DNA from: Streptomyces sp. BHT-5-2
Lineage (GTDB): Bacteria > Actinomycetota > Actinomycetes > Streptomycetales > Streptomycetaceae
DNA: 64,000 bases
Direction: 5' to 3'
Assembly (NCBI RefSeq): GCF_019774615.1
Contig: NZ_CP081496.1
Span: 3,534,001 to 3,598,000, forward strand
The position numbers and the translations under genes are program-made. The number at the start of each line of letters is the position of its first letter. Position 1 is the stretch's first letter. The notes under the pieces were generated by a model that saw only the letters and a list, made by a program, of their open reading frames with translations, ran no database searches and was not told where the DNA came from. Below, piece by piece: positions 18,701 through 27,846 of this stretch.

Positions 18701-19291
18701 GTACCGAAACACCAGTGCAGAAGCAGCCCCTGGACTCGGACACCCATCGGATCACGCCCAAGACCCAGGGACGGCGAAGAGCGCGGATGAGGAAGCAGCC
18801 CGGTTCGCACCCTGCCGGCTGGGGGCGCAGAACGCCTTCGTGCGGTTGGACGACGATGGCGGCCAAGAGGACACGCAGAACATCGAGCACGGAGCGATTT
18901 TCATGGGATAGTGCCTCGACTCAACTGCCTCGTAGGCCCATTTTCCTGATGCGGTTGATCCTGCCCTCTATCCCTCCGGGCCGAAGAGATCGCCTGGTGT
19001 ACGGCACCAATAGTCGGCGGCCTCCTTGGAATACGATGCACTCATCGAGCGGAATTCCGTAGCATATTTGAGCGGATCGCCGGTGGCAGCTGTACTGGAG
19101 AGACTCCCGGCCAGCTCCTCAGCGTGGATCGATACCCGACCCTCAAGTGAATATCCGTTACGGGCGATCTTGCTCGGCGCCTACCGGGGGAATCACAAAA
19201 GCGCTAGCCTCAAACGAGAAGCCTGATATTCCCGTTCCCGTCGAAACGGCAATGGGTGCTTGGCTGCCTCTTTCCGTTGGTCGCTGTCTGA
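18701..19291. other. Intergenic region before the lipid synthase
   Basis: A short plus frame ending in NAFVRLDDDGGQEDTQNIEH...GAIFMG at the TAG at 18909-18911 looks mildly protein-like but has no clear start. From 18912 to 19280 the sequence is lower in GC and noncoding, and probably contains the synthase promoter. Confidence 0.4.
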
Positions 19292-22200
19292 GTGGGGTGC
19301 CCATTGACACGGACCGATGCCGTCGACCGCCGCCTGGCCAACGATCCGATTGCGATCGTGGGCGTTGCCGGGATGTTCCCCAAAGCGCGGGACGTACAGG
19401 AGTTCTGGGACAACATTGTCGCGAGCCGGGACTGCTCCGAGGAGGTCCCTGAGGCGTGGTGGAGCACGGAAGACCACTACGACCCCGACCCCTTCGCCGA
19501 GGACCGGACCTACTGCCGCCGCGGGGCGTTCCTGGCTCCGGTGGTGTTCGATCCGCGGGAGTTCGGGATGCCGCCGAACAGCGTCGACTCCGTGGGCCTG
19601 GTGCAACTGCTGAGCCTGATGGTGGCCAAGGACGTGCTGGCCGATGCGGCCCGCGGACGTCGGGACTGGCTCGATCCTGAGCATGCCGGGGTGGTGCTCG
19701 GGGTATGTGGGACCAACTCCACCTTGATCCCACTCGCCTCCCGGCTGCTCGCTCCCGAGATGGTGCGGACGATGGTCGCCTTCGGGATCCCGGAGGAGCA
19801 GGCACGCCGGGTCATGCGCACGCGTCTGGCCGGCTTGCCGCCCTGGACCGAGGACTCCTTCCCCGGAGTCCTGGGAAACATCGTCTCCGGCCGGATCGCC
19901 AATCGGCTGAACCTGCGGGCCGCCAACCACACCGTGGACGCGGCCTGCGCCAGCTCGCTGGCCGCACTGCGCTCAGCCGTTGATGAACTCCTCTGTCGCC
20001 GCGCCGACTTGATGCTCACTGGAGGCTGCGATGCGGACAACTCCATCGTTCCCTATATGTGCTTCAGTAAGACGCCCGCGCTGTCACTGAGTGGACGGGT
20101 ACGGCCTTTCGACGCGGAGGCGGACGGCACACTAGTGGGCGAGGGTGTCGGGATGCTGGCGCTCAAGCGCCTGGACGACGCCGAGCGGGACGAGGACCGG
20201 GTCTACGCGGTGCTGCGGGGATTGGGCAGCTCCAGCGACGGGATGGCGCAGAGCATCTACGCGCCCTGCGGTGAGGGCCAGTTGGTCGCACTGCGACGGG
20301 CGTACGAGGACGCCGACTGTCCGCCGCGGTCAGTGGGGCTGATCGAGGCTCACGGGACCGGCACCCCGGCCGGCGACGGTGTGGAACTGAACGCGCTCAG
20401 CGAGCTGCTGGGCGCACCCGGTGAGCACCGCTTCGTCGCCGTGGGAAGCGTGAAGTCGCAGATCGGCCACACCAAGGCCGCGGCCGGGATCGCCGGGATG
20501 ATCAAGGCGGTGCTGGCCCTGCATCACAAGGTGCTGCCGCCCACCATCAATGTGGACACCCCCAGCCCGGCGGCCACCGGTGAGAACAGCCCGCTCTACC
20601 TCAACACCACCACCCGTCCGTGGGTGCGCGACGCCTCCCGGGAGGTGCGTCGGGCGGGCGTCTCCGCGTTCGGCTTCGGCGGGGTGAACTATCACGCCGT
20701 CCTGGAGGAGCATCGCGGTGGGGCGGGAGCGCCGGAGCACGCGCTGCACCGCACTCCGAGGGCCTGGCTGTGGCATGCCGCCGACCCGGACGAGCTGCGG
20801 AGGCGCCTGGAGCGGGAGGAAGCCCCGGACGACGGTCCGGTACCGGCCGGGCACGCCCGGGTCGGCTTCGTGGCCACCAGCACGGAACACCGCGACGCAC
20901 TGGTGGCCACGGCCATCCAGCAGCTTCGGGTGAGCTCCGACCATGACAGCTGGAGCCACACGCGGGGCATCCACTACCGCCGCCGTGCGCTGCCACCAGA
21001 GACGAAGGTCGGCGCACTCTTCACCGGTCAGGGCAGCCAGTACGTGGAGATGGGCCTGCATGCCGCGCTGGCCGTGCCCCCGGTGCGGGCGGCCTTCGAC
21101 ATCGCAAACGTGCTCTTCCCCTCCTCCGACAGTCTGGCCCGTGCGGTCTTCCCGCCGCCCGGCGACCCGGAGGGCCGGGCTTGCGAGGACCGGCTGCGGC
21201 GCACGGCCTACGCGCAGTCGGCGGTCGGTGCGCTGTCCATGGGCCAGTACCGCTACCTGCGGGAGCTGGGGTTCGTTCCGCACGGCCTGCTCGGCCACAG
21301 CTTCGGGGAACTGACCGCGCTGTGGGCGGCCGGCGTCTGGGACGACGAGACGTTCACGGCGCTGGCCCGCGCTCGCGGGCAGGCCATGACGCCCCCGCCG
21401 GGCCGAGAGGACGCCGTCGGCACCCTGGCAGCGGTGCGGGCACCGGAGCCGGAACTCCGGCAAGCGCTGTCCATGCACACCGAACTGACGGTGTGCAACC
21501 GCAACGCCCCGAACGAGCACGTGGTCGGCGGCCCGGCCCCCGCCGTGGAGCGGTTTGTGCGCGAATGCGTCACCCGGGGAGTCCCTGCGCAGCGGCTGCC
21601 GGTCGCCGCCGCGTTCCATACCTCCCATGTGCAGCACGCGGTCGAGGCGTTCGGCGCGGCCTGCGCCGCGACCGCGTTCGCGCCACCTGCCCTGCGGGTC
21701 TACGCCAACACGGCCGGGGCAGCCTACGGCCAGGACCCGGAGGCCAACCGCCGCACCCTCGTCGAGCAGCTGTGCCGGCCGGTGGACTTCGCCGCCCGCC
21801 TGGAGGAGATGTACGCGGACGGCATCCGGATCTTCGTGGAGTTCGGGCCCAGGCACACCCTGACCGGTCTCGTGGAGCGAACCCTGGGCGAACGCGGTGT
21901 GACGGCGATCTCCTGTGACATCGGCGGCGCCGCCGACAGCTGTGCGGCCTTGAAGCAGGCCGCCGTCCGACTTTCCGTCCTGGGGCTGCCGCTGAGCGGT
22001 ATCGACCGCTACGACGTCCCGCCGCGGGCCGAGCGCCCCACCCCTTCCAAAGTCGCCCGCACTCTGGAGGGCCCGCTCTTCGCCACCGTGTCCCGCCGCC
22101 CCGCCTACGAGAGGCTGCTTGCCGAGGAAGGCTCTCGAAGCGCGGTTGAGCTGCGCCGTGCCCTGTCACCGGAACCGGAGTCCCCGGCACCCGCTGTCGC

Positions 22201-25200
22201 CGCGGACCCGGCCGCGCGGGAGTGGCAACCCGACCCCCTCTCCCGCGCCGCCGCCGAGCATCTGGCCGCGCACACCCGCTACCTGGACGGTCAGCTGCAC
22301 ACGGCGGAGCAGCTGACCCGCCTGCTGAGCCGGAGCGCCGCGGACGGACCGATGGACGCGTCACTGGCCGCCGCGGTCAGGGCCGTCACCGAGCACAGCC
22401 TGGCGTTGGGGAACGCGCACACCAGGGCCGGGGAGGTCGTCGCCAGCCTGCTGCAGCTGCCCGCCGTCGGCCCCGCGTCCCTGCCGGGCACGTACCCGCA
22501 CGGCGACGCACGACCGGAGCTGCCGGGTCCCCTGACGGCGGACGACGCCAGTCCCTCGCCGGCCGCCCCGCCAGCCGGTGAACCGCCTGCCGATGTGGGC
22601 GATTCGCAGGGCTCGGACAAGTCGGCGCTGGCGCAGCTGTGGGCTGTGGAAAGGGGCGACGCCGAAGACGAACGGCTTCCGATGGACATCGACGGCCTCG
22701 ATCCGGAGGAGTTGGAACGGGTCTTTCGCGAAATCGTGGCTGAGAAGACGGGCTACGACATCGACATGATCGAGCCCGATATGGACATCCAGTTGGACTT
22801 GGGAATCGACTCACTGAAACAGGTGGAGATCGGCGCGGAGATGTGGCGCCGCTACCCGGTGATCAGCCGGACCGAGTTGTACCAGTTCAGCGAAGCCAGA
22901 ACAGTGCGTGAGCTGACCGAGAAGCTGCACGAGGTCCTCGCCAGCTCCCGACCCCAGCTGCTGTTGTCCTTCGGCGACGGCGAACTGGGCCGGGCCTTCG
23001 TCGCGTTGCGCGAGTTGCCCGAGCCGGATGTTTGTCCGCACGCCTATCCGGACCAGCCGCACGCGCTGCTGCTGGACGACGGAGGTGACCTGTCCGCCAC
23101 GCTCGACGCGGCTCTGAGCTCCCGCGGTTGGCGGACCAGCCGCCTGCGCGTCCCCTGCGCCGTCCCCGCCACGGCCGAGGAGCAGACCCGTACCTGGGGG
23201 CTGGGGGACTGGGAGGAGGCCACGCTCTCCGGTGGACTTGCCGAGGTCTTGGCCGATGCTCCCCGTCTCGATCTGTGTGTCCTCCCGATCAGTCCTTCCG
23301 CTGCCTTGCCTGCCGCCCAGGTGGTCGAACAGCTCCGGCACGCCGTGCTGGTGGCCAAGCTCGTCTGTCCCGCCCTGCGGGCGGCGGCTGCGGGCGGAAG
23401 GCGGGCCGGGCTGGTGACGGTTACGCAGCTCGACGGGGCCCTTGGCTACGCCGGGACCGGCGGCGCCCCGGCCCTGGCCCTGGCCTCGGGCCTGAGCGGA
23501 TTGGCCAAGACGGTCGCCTTGGAAGAAACGAGCCTGTTCTGCCGTGCGTTGGACTTCATGCCCGGGCTGCTCGCTCAGCACGTCGGCGATGCCTTCATCG
23601 CGGAGATCACCGACCTCGCCACCGACCTGCGCGAGGTCGCCCGGGACGGAACGGCCCGCCGCACACCGTTCCTGTCCGACACACCGTTCCCACCCGAGTA
23701 CCTTCGCCCGTCGTTGCCCTCGCCGCGGGAGGCGGAGCCCGCCGCTGCACGGGAAGCCGGTCCGACGACGGCACTGACCGGAGAGGATCTGCTGCTGGTC
23801 ACCGGAGGGGCCTCCGGGATCACCTCCTGGTGCGTGGCCGCACTGGCCCGTGAGCACCGGTGCGGCTACCTCCTCCTTGGCCGTACCCCACTGACCGAGG
23901 AACCGGAGTGGGCGGCCGGAGCGGACAGCGCCGAGGATCTGCGTGCTGCCCTGGATACCAGGGCGCGCGAGGCGGGCGAGGATCCCGGCGATCCCGCAAT
24001 CCACACACGGCTCGACGAGCATGCCGAGCAGCTGCTGTACCAGCGGCGGATCCGCACCGCGCTCGACGAGCTGCGCGCGCAGGGCGTCGAAGCCGAGTAC
24101 GTCGCCGCAGACGTACTCGATGCCCAGGCGCTGGCACAGGCCCTCGCCCCGTACGCACCGCGTGTCACCGGAGTCATCCATGGTGCGGGCGTTCTGGGCG
24201 ACAAGCCGCTGGCGGAGATGACCGCGGAGTCCCTCACACCGGTGGTGGACACAAAGCTCCGTGGAATCCACCACGTGCTCGACGCGCTGCACATCGACCG
24301 CCTTCGGCACCTGGTTCTCTTCTCCTCGGTATCCGGCCTCTGGGGCAATCTGCGCCAGGCCGACTACGCCCTTGCCAGCGAGGCGTTGACCCGCTTCGGC
24401 TGCGCCTTCCAGACCGCCCACCCCCGGTGCCGGGTCGTGTCGTTCGTCTGGGGCCCGTGGACCGGTGGCATGGCGGCCCCGATGCAGCGGCTCTTCAAGG
24501 AAGCAGGAGTGCCGGTGCTGACCCGGGAAGCCGGGTGCGCCTACTTCCTGGCACGGATGAGCGGCCGGGACCGCGACGCTGCCGGGGTCACCGTCGCAGG
24601 TCCGCTCGGGCCGCTGTACCGCCGGGTGGATCGGCTGCCCTCCGCGGGCCTCACCGCCTACCGAGTGCTGACCGGCCTCGGCCAGGAGCCGGTCCTGCGC
24701 GACCACCGCATCGGCCAGGTGCCGGTACTCCCCATGACGGCCGCCGCGGGCTGGGCCCTGCACATGGTCGAACGCGCACACGGCGGCAGTCAACCGGTGG
24801 TCGAGTTCCGCGACTTCCGAATCGCCCGAGGGATCTTCTTCCCCGAAGGACACCCGGAGCGGTACCGCATCCACCTGGTACCGGATCCGGAAGCGGGCCC
24901 GGACACCGTACGCGCGACCGTCCACGATGCCACCACCGCGGACGAACAGCTGCACTACGCGGGTGTCTTCCGACGGGCGGAGCGGCCACCGGAAGCGCCG
25001 CGCGAGCAGCTGCCGCGTTACGAGATCACCGAGGGACTGCACCCCGGTTACGACGACGGCAGGCTCTTCCACGGCCCGACTCTGGCCGGTCTGCGCAACG
25101 GTCGTGTGGACGAGTCCGACCGGCTGATCGTGACCGCCCGGATGCCCGACCCGCCGCTCGGCAAGGGAGCGTTCGGGGGCCGTCTCTACAGTCCGGCCTT

Positions 25201-25528
25201 GGCCGACCTGCTGCTCCAGGCCGCGCTGCTGGACCTGCTACGGCAAGGCGGCGACGGCCTCCTCCCGCTGCCGGTCAGCGTCGAACGGGTGGAACTGTTC
25301 TCCCCCTTGCCCGACGACGAGCCCTTCGTGATCATCTCCGCTGTCGACTCCGGGGACAACCCGCTCTTCGCCACAGGCACGCTGACCGCCTGCACGCCCG
25401 ACGGACGGATCCACCAGCGCTGGAGCGGGGTGCGCGCCCTGTGGATCGAACCGGAAACCGCCGTTCGCGGCACCACCGCCCGAGCCGGCTCCCCCATCTA
25501 CAGCCAAGTACTGCCCGGGACGTCATGA
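19292..25528 (+). CDS. PfaA/HglE-like iterative synthase KS-AT-ACP-KR-DH
   Basis: This 2078-residue protein has five domains. The KS (about 15-475) has Cys219 in DAACASS, His354 in EAHGTGT and His393 in GHTKAAAG. The AT (about 570-885) has GQGSQYVEMG and Ser670 in GHSFGEL. A single ACP (about 1130-1215) has Ser1174 in DLGIDSLKQVEI. The KR (about 1490-1720) has TGGASGIT and SSVSGLWGNLRQADYALASE. The C-terminal PS-type dehydratase has His1805 in DHRIGQVPVLP. The order matches PfaA of polyunsaturated fatty acid synthases and HglE-type enzymes, but PfaA normally has four or more tandem ACPs. Start is uncertain: GTG at 19292 or TTG at 19304. The stop overlaps the next start (ATGA). It should extend an acyl chain by repeated malonyl condensation, ketoreduction and dehydration. 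Confidence 0.93.
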   Translation: MGCPLTRTDAVDRRLANDPIAIVGVAGMFPKARDVQEFWDNIVASRDCSEEVPEAWWSTEDHYDPDPFAEDRTYCRRGAFLAPVVFDPREFGMPPNSVDSVGLVQLLSLMVAKDVLADAARGRRDWLDPEHAGVVLGVCGTNSTLIPLASRLLAPEMVRTMVAFGIPEEQARRVMRTRLAGLPPWTEDSFPGVLGNIVSGRIANRLNLRAANHTVDAACASSLAALRSAVDELLCRRADLMLTGGCDADNSIVPYMCFSKTPALSLSGRVRPFDAEADGTLVGEGVGMLALKRLDDAERDEDRVYAVLRGLGSSSDGMAQSIYAPCGEGQLVALRRAYEDADCPPRSVGLIEAHGTGTPAGDGVELNALSELLGAPGEHRFVAVGSVKSQIGHTKAAAGIAGMIKAVLALHHKVLPPTINVDTPSPAATGENSPLYLNTTTRPWVRDASREVRRAGVSAFGFGGVNYHAVLEEHRGGAGAPEHALHRTPRAWLWHAADPDELRRRLEREEAPDDGPVPAGHARVGFVATSTEHRDALVATAIQQLRVSSDHDSWSHTRGIHYRRRALPPETKVGALFTGQGSQYVEMGLHAALAVPPVRAAFDIANVLFPSSDSLARAVFPPPGDPEGRACEDRLRRTAYAQSAVGALSMGQYRYLRELGFVPHGLLGHSFGELTALWAAGVWDDETFTALARARGQAMTPPPGREDAVGTLAAVRAPEPELRQALSMHTELTVCNRNAPNEHVVGGPAPAVERFVRECVTRGVPAQRLPVAAAFHTSHVQHAVEAFGAACAATAFAPPALRVYANTAGAAYGQDPEANRRTLVEQLCRPVDFAARLEEMYADGIRIFVEFGPRHTLTGLVERTLGERGVTAISCDIGGAADSCAALKQAAVRLSVLGLPLSGIDRYDVPPRAERPTPSKVARTLEGPLFATVSRRPAYERLLAEEGSRSAVELRRALSPEPESPAPAVAADPAAREWQPDPLSRAAAEHLAAHTRYLDGQLHTAEQLTRLLSRSAADGPMDASLAAAVRAVTEHSLALGNAHTRAGEVVASLLQLPAVGPASLPGTYPHGDARPELPGPLTADDASPSPAAPPAGEPPADVGDSQGSDKSALAQLWAVERGDAEDERLPMDIDGLDPEELERVFREIVAEKTGYDIDMIEPDMDIQLDLGIDSLKQVEIGAEMWRRYPVISRTELYQFSEARTVRELTEKLHEVLASSRPQLLLSFGDGELGRAFVALRELPEPDVCPHAYPDQPHALLLDDGGDLSATLDAALSSRGWRTSRLRVPCAVPATAEEQTRTWGLGDWEEATLSGGLAEVLADAPRLDLCVLPISPSAALPAAQVVEQLRHAVLVAKLVCPALRAAAAGGRRAGLVTVTQLDGALGYAGTGGAPALALASGLSGLAKTVALEETSLFCRALDFMPGLLAQHVGDAFIAEITDLATDLREVARDGTARRTPFLSDTPFPPEYLRPSLPSPREAEPAAAREAGPTTALTGEDLLLVTGGASGITSWCVAALAREHRCGYLLLGRTPLTEEPEWAAGADSAEDLRAALDTRAREAGEDPGDPAIHTRLDEHAEQLLYQRRIRTALDELRAQGVEAEYVAADVLDAQALAQALAPYAPRVTGVIHGAGVLGDKPLAEMTAESLTPVVDTKLRGIHHVLDALHIDRLRHLVLFSSVSGLWGNLRQADYALASEALTRFGCAFQTAHPRCRVVSFVWGPWTGGMAAPMQRLFKEAGVPVLTREAGCAYFLARMSGRDRDAAGVTVAGPLGPLYRRVDRLPSAGLTAYRVLTGLGQEPVLRDHRIGQVPVLPMTAAAGWALHMVERAHGGSQPVVEFRDFRIARGIFFPEGHPERYRIHLVPDPEAGPDTVRATVHDATTADEQLHYAGVFRRAERPPEAPREQLPRYEITEGLHPGYDDGRLFHGPTLAGLRNGRVDESDRLIVTARMPDPPLGKGAFGGRLYSPALADLLLQAALLDLLRQGGDGLLPLPVSVERVELFSPLPDDEPFVIISAVDSGDNPLFATGTLTACTPDGRIHQRWSGVRALWIEPETAVRGTTARAGSPIYSQVLPGTS

Positions 25529-27846
25529 TGGAAGAACTCACCTTCGAGGGAGTCCCCCTCGGCGAACTCACAGCCCCGCCCGGCTCCCCGCCGGCTCAGC
25601 AGTCGACCAGGCCGCCGGCAGCGCGGCCCGGCAGCAGGCCCATCACCGTCCCTCCCGCGGCGCCGGCCGCGACGATGGCCGAGCAGCTCCAGCGGGCCCA
25701 CGCCGCCGTACTCGACACCCATCGGGCCATCAGTGCCTGGCAGCTCGCCCGCACGGCCATGCTCACCGGCACCGCGGAGGTCCTCCGGACAGACGGCCCG
25801 TACCCCACCGGCGACGGCCCAGCGCCGCTCCCCCGCCACGAGATCTACGACGGCACGGCAGCGGTCCTCGAGACGGCGGCCAACGCGCTCCCGGGCGACG
25901 GCACCGGCGCGATCGACCTGACCTGGCGCAACACCGTGCCGGATGCGCCCACGGCACTGGACGCCCACCCCGCCACCGGCTCCGGCGGACCGCCCCTGCC
26001 GTCACAGTGGTACGTCCGTGACGGGGACCGGGTCATCGCCGTTGTCGCCAGGCATCCGCAGGCCCCACCGTGGCCACGACGGCCAGTCCCCCGCTACCCG
26101 CGCGATCCGCGCCCCCTGGCCCGTACCTCGGTGGAACGGCTCTCCGCCGCCGAGCTGGACGCCTTGGCCGCGGGCGAGTTCGCCACGGTCTTCGGCGCCG
26201 CGTTCGACCAGCGCGGCCTGTCGGCCGAGGCCCTCCCCGCACCCTGGCCGGCCCGGCTGCTGGCCGAGGTCACGGCCATCGAGCCCCGCGGCGGCGTGTA
26301 CGCACAGGGCTTCTTGCGGGCCACCGCGCACCTGACCGCGGACGAGCACACCGCCACCTGGCCGCGGCTCATCGTGACGGCGAGCGAACTCCTGCGGGTC
26401 TATGCCTTCCACCGCGGGTTCCACCTGTGCCTCCCCGGTGCCAAGACCACCCCCCTGACCGACCGTCCCGCCCTGGTCGAGCTGTTTGACACCCCCGCGC
26501 CACAACAGGCCGAACTCCGCCTGGAGATGGAGGTGACCGAACTCGGCATGGTCCCACGGCCGTACCTGATCGGCGACTGCCGCATCACCGGGGGCGGGCA
26601 GCTGGTCGCCCACCTGCGTGACCTGGGCATCACGCTCCGGGAGAGGCCGGGAGCCGATCTGGCCTTCGGCTTGGAGCGGGAGGGCTGCCGCAGAAGCGCG
26701 GCCGGGCAGTGGGCGGTGTGCAGCGAACTGGTGCCGGCCGTCGCCGCCGAGGGAAACTACAGAGCCCATACGCTCCACGACGTCCGCGACCTCCACGGCA
26801 CGGCGCAGGTCCGCCCGCGGCTGCCCCGCGGCGACATGCTCATGCTGGACCGCTGCCGCCAAGCGGAGATTGGCGCCTGGCGCGAGTACCGGCCCGGCAG
26901 CTGGCTGGCCAGCGAACACGACGTACCGGAGGATCCATGGTATGTCCGTGAGAGCGGCGGCGCCCTGCCGCAGTTGGCGCTCATGGAGATCGCGCTACAG
27001 CCCCCAGGCATCTTCAGTGGGCTTCTCGGCGTCCTGGGAGAGTACCCCGACCAGGACCTGACCTGCCGCAACCTCGACGGCACCGCTCGGCTGCTGCGCG
27101 AGGTCGATCCGCGCGGCGCGACCGTCGAGCAGCAAACCACCCTCACCTCGCACACCCCCCTCCCCGGCGGCCTTATGCACCGCTACAACTTCTCACTGGG
27201 CACCGGCGGCAAGCCCTTCTACACTGGCGAGACCGTGCACGGGTACTTCACCCCTGAGCTGCTGGCACAGCAGCAGGGCCTGGACGGCGGTCGCCGTGTC
27301 CCGCCCTGGCTGGACCGCTGCCCGCCACCCCCGGCGCAGGTGCGCCACCTGGATCTGCGCGAGGACACCCGGCTGGGCCACGGGCGGATGGCGCTCTTGG
27401 AGGACACCGTCCTGGTTCCCGACGGGGGCGTGTACGGCGCCGGCTATCTGCTGTGCACCAAACCGGTGCGCCCCGACGACTGGTACTTCGAACAGCACTT
27501 CTTCCAGGACCCGGTGATGCCGGGCTCGGCCGGGGTACAGATGCTCTACCAGGCCGCGCACGCCTACGCGCTGCACACCGGTCTGGTGGATCACCTCCTG
27601 CCGCACCCGCACTTCGCCATCGCGGTCGGCGAGGAGGTGCGGTGGACCTACCGCGGACAGATCCTCCGCGAGCACCGACAAGTCCGCGGCGAAGTGCACA
27701 TCCGCGAGGTGCACCACGACGGCCGAGCCGTCCGGATCCTGGCCGACGGCAGCGTCTGGCGCGACGATCTGCGCATCTACCAAGTGGACAACATCGCCGT
27801 ACAGGTCACATCCGCCCGGCGGAACGACAGGGGGGAAGCGGGATGA
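25525..27846 (+). CDS. PfaC-like multi-hotdog dehydratase/isomerase
   Basis: The 773-residue protein contains hotdog-fold dehydratase units only. A first unit lies at about 200-430 (FATVFGAAFDQRGL, then LLAEVTAIEPRGG), a second at about 430-600 (DVPEDPWYVRES, then LALMEIALQP as in PfaC), and a third FabA-like unit at about 620-770 (FEQHFFQDPVMPGSAG, His658). The helical stretch at about 55-85 (EQLQRAHAAVLDTHRAISAW) matches the linker that precedes the DH pair in PfaC. The KS and chain-length-factor domains that PfaC carries are absent. It overlaps both neighbours by 4 bp, so it is strongly coupled. Function: dehydration and probably cis/trans isomerisation of the growing acyl chain. Confidence 0.88.
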   Translation: MMEELTFEGVPLGELTAPPGSPPAQQSTRPPAARPGSRPITVPPAAPAATMAEQLQRAHAAVLDTHRAISAWQLARTAMLTGTAEVLRTDGPYPTGDGPAPLPRHEIYDGTAAVLETAANALPGDGTGAIDLTWRNTVPDAPTALDAHPATGSGGPPLPSQWYVRDGDRVIAVVARHPQAPPWPRRPVPRYPRDPRPLARTSVERLSAAELDALAAGEFATVFGAAFDQRGLSAEALPAPWPARLLAEVTAIEPRGGVYAQGFLRATAHLTADEHTATWPRLIVTASELLRVYAFHRGFHLCLPGAKTTPLTDRPALVELFDTPAPQQAELRLEMEVTELGMVPRPYLIGDCRITGGGQLVAHLRDLGITLRERPGADLAFGLEREGCRRSAAGQWAVCSELVPAVAAEGNYRAHTLHDVRDLHGTAQVRPRLPRGDMLMLDRCRQAEIGAWREYRPGSWLASEHDVPEDPWYVRESGGALPQLALMEIALQPPGIFSGLLGVLGEYPDQDLTCRNLDGTARLLREVDPRGATVEQQTTLTSHTPLPGGLMHRYNFSLGTGGKPFYTGETVHGYFTPELLAQQQGLDGGRRVPPWLDRCPPPPAQVRHLDLREDTRLGHGRMALLEDTVLVPDGGVYGAGYLLCTKPVRPDDWYFEQHFFQDPVMPGSAGVQMLYQAAHAYALHTGLVDHLLPHPHFAIAVGEEVRWTYRGQILREHRQVRGEVHIREVHHDGRAVRILADGSVWRDDLRIYQVDNIAVQVTSARRNDRGEAG

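Noticed and set aside
22811-25072. A 753-codon minus-strand frame inside the lipid-synthase gene
   Set aside because: Antisense of the ACP-KR-DH part, whose motifs are unambiguous on the plus strand.
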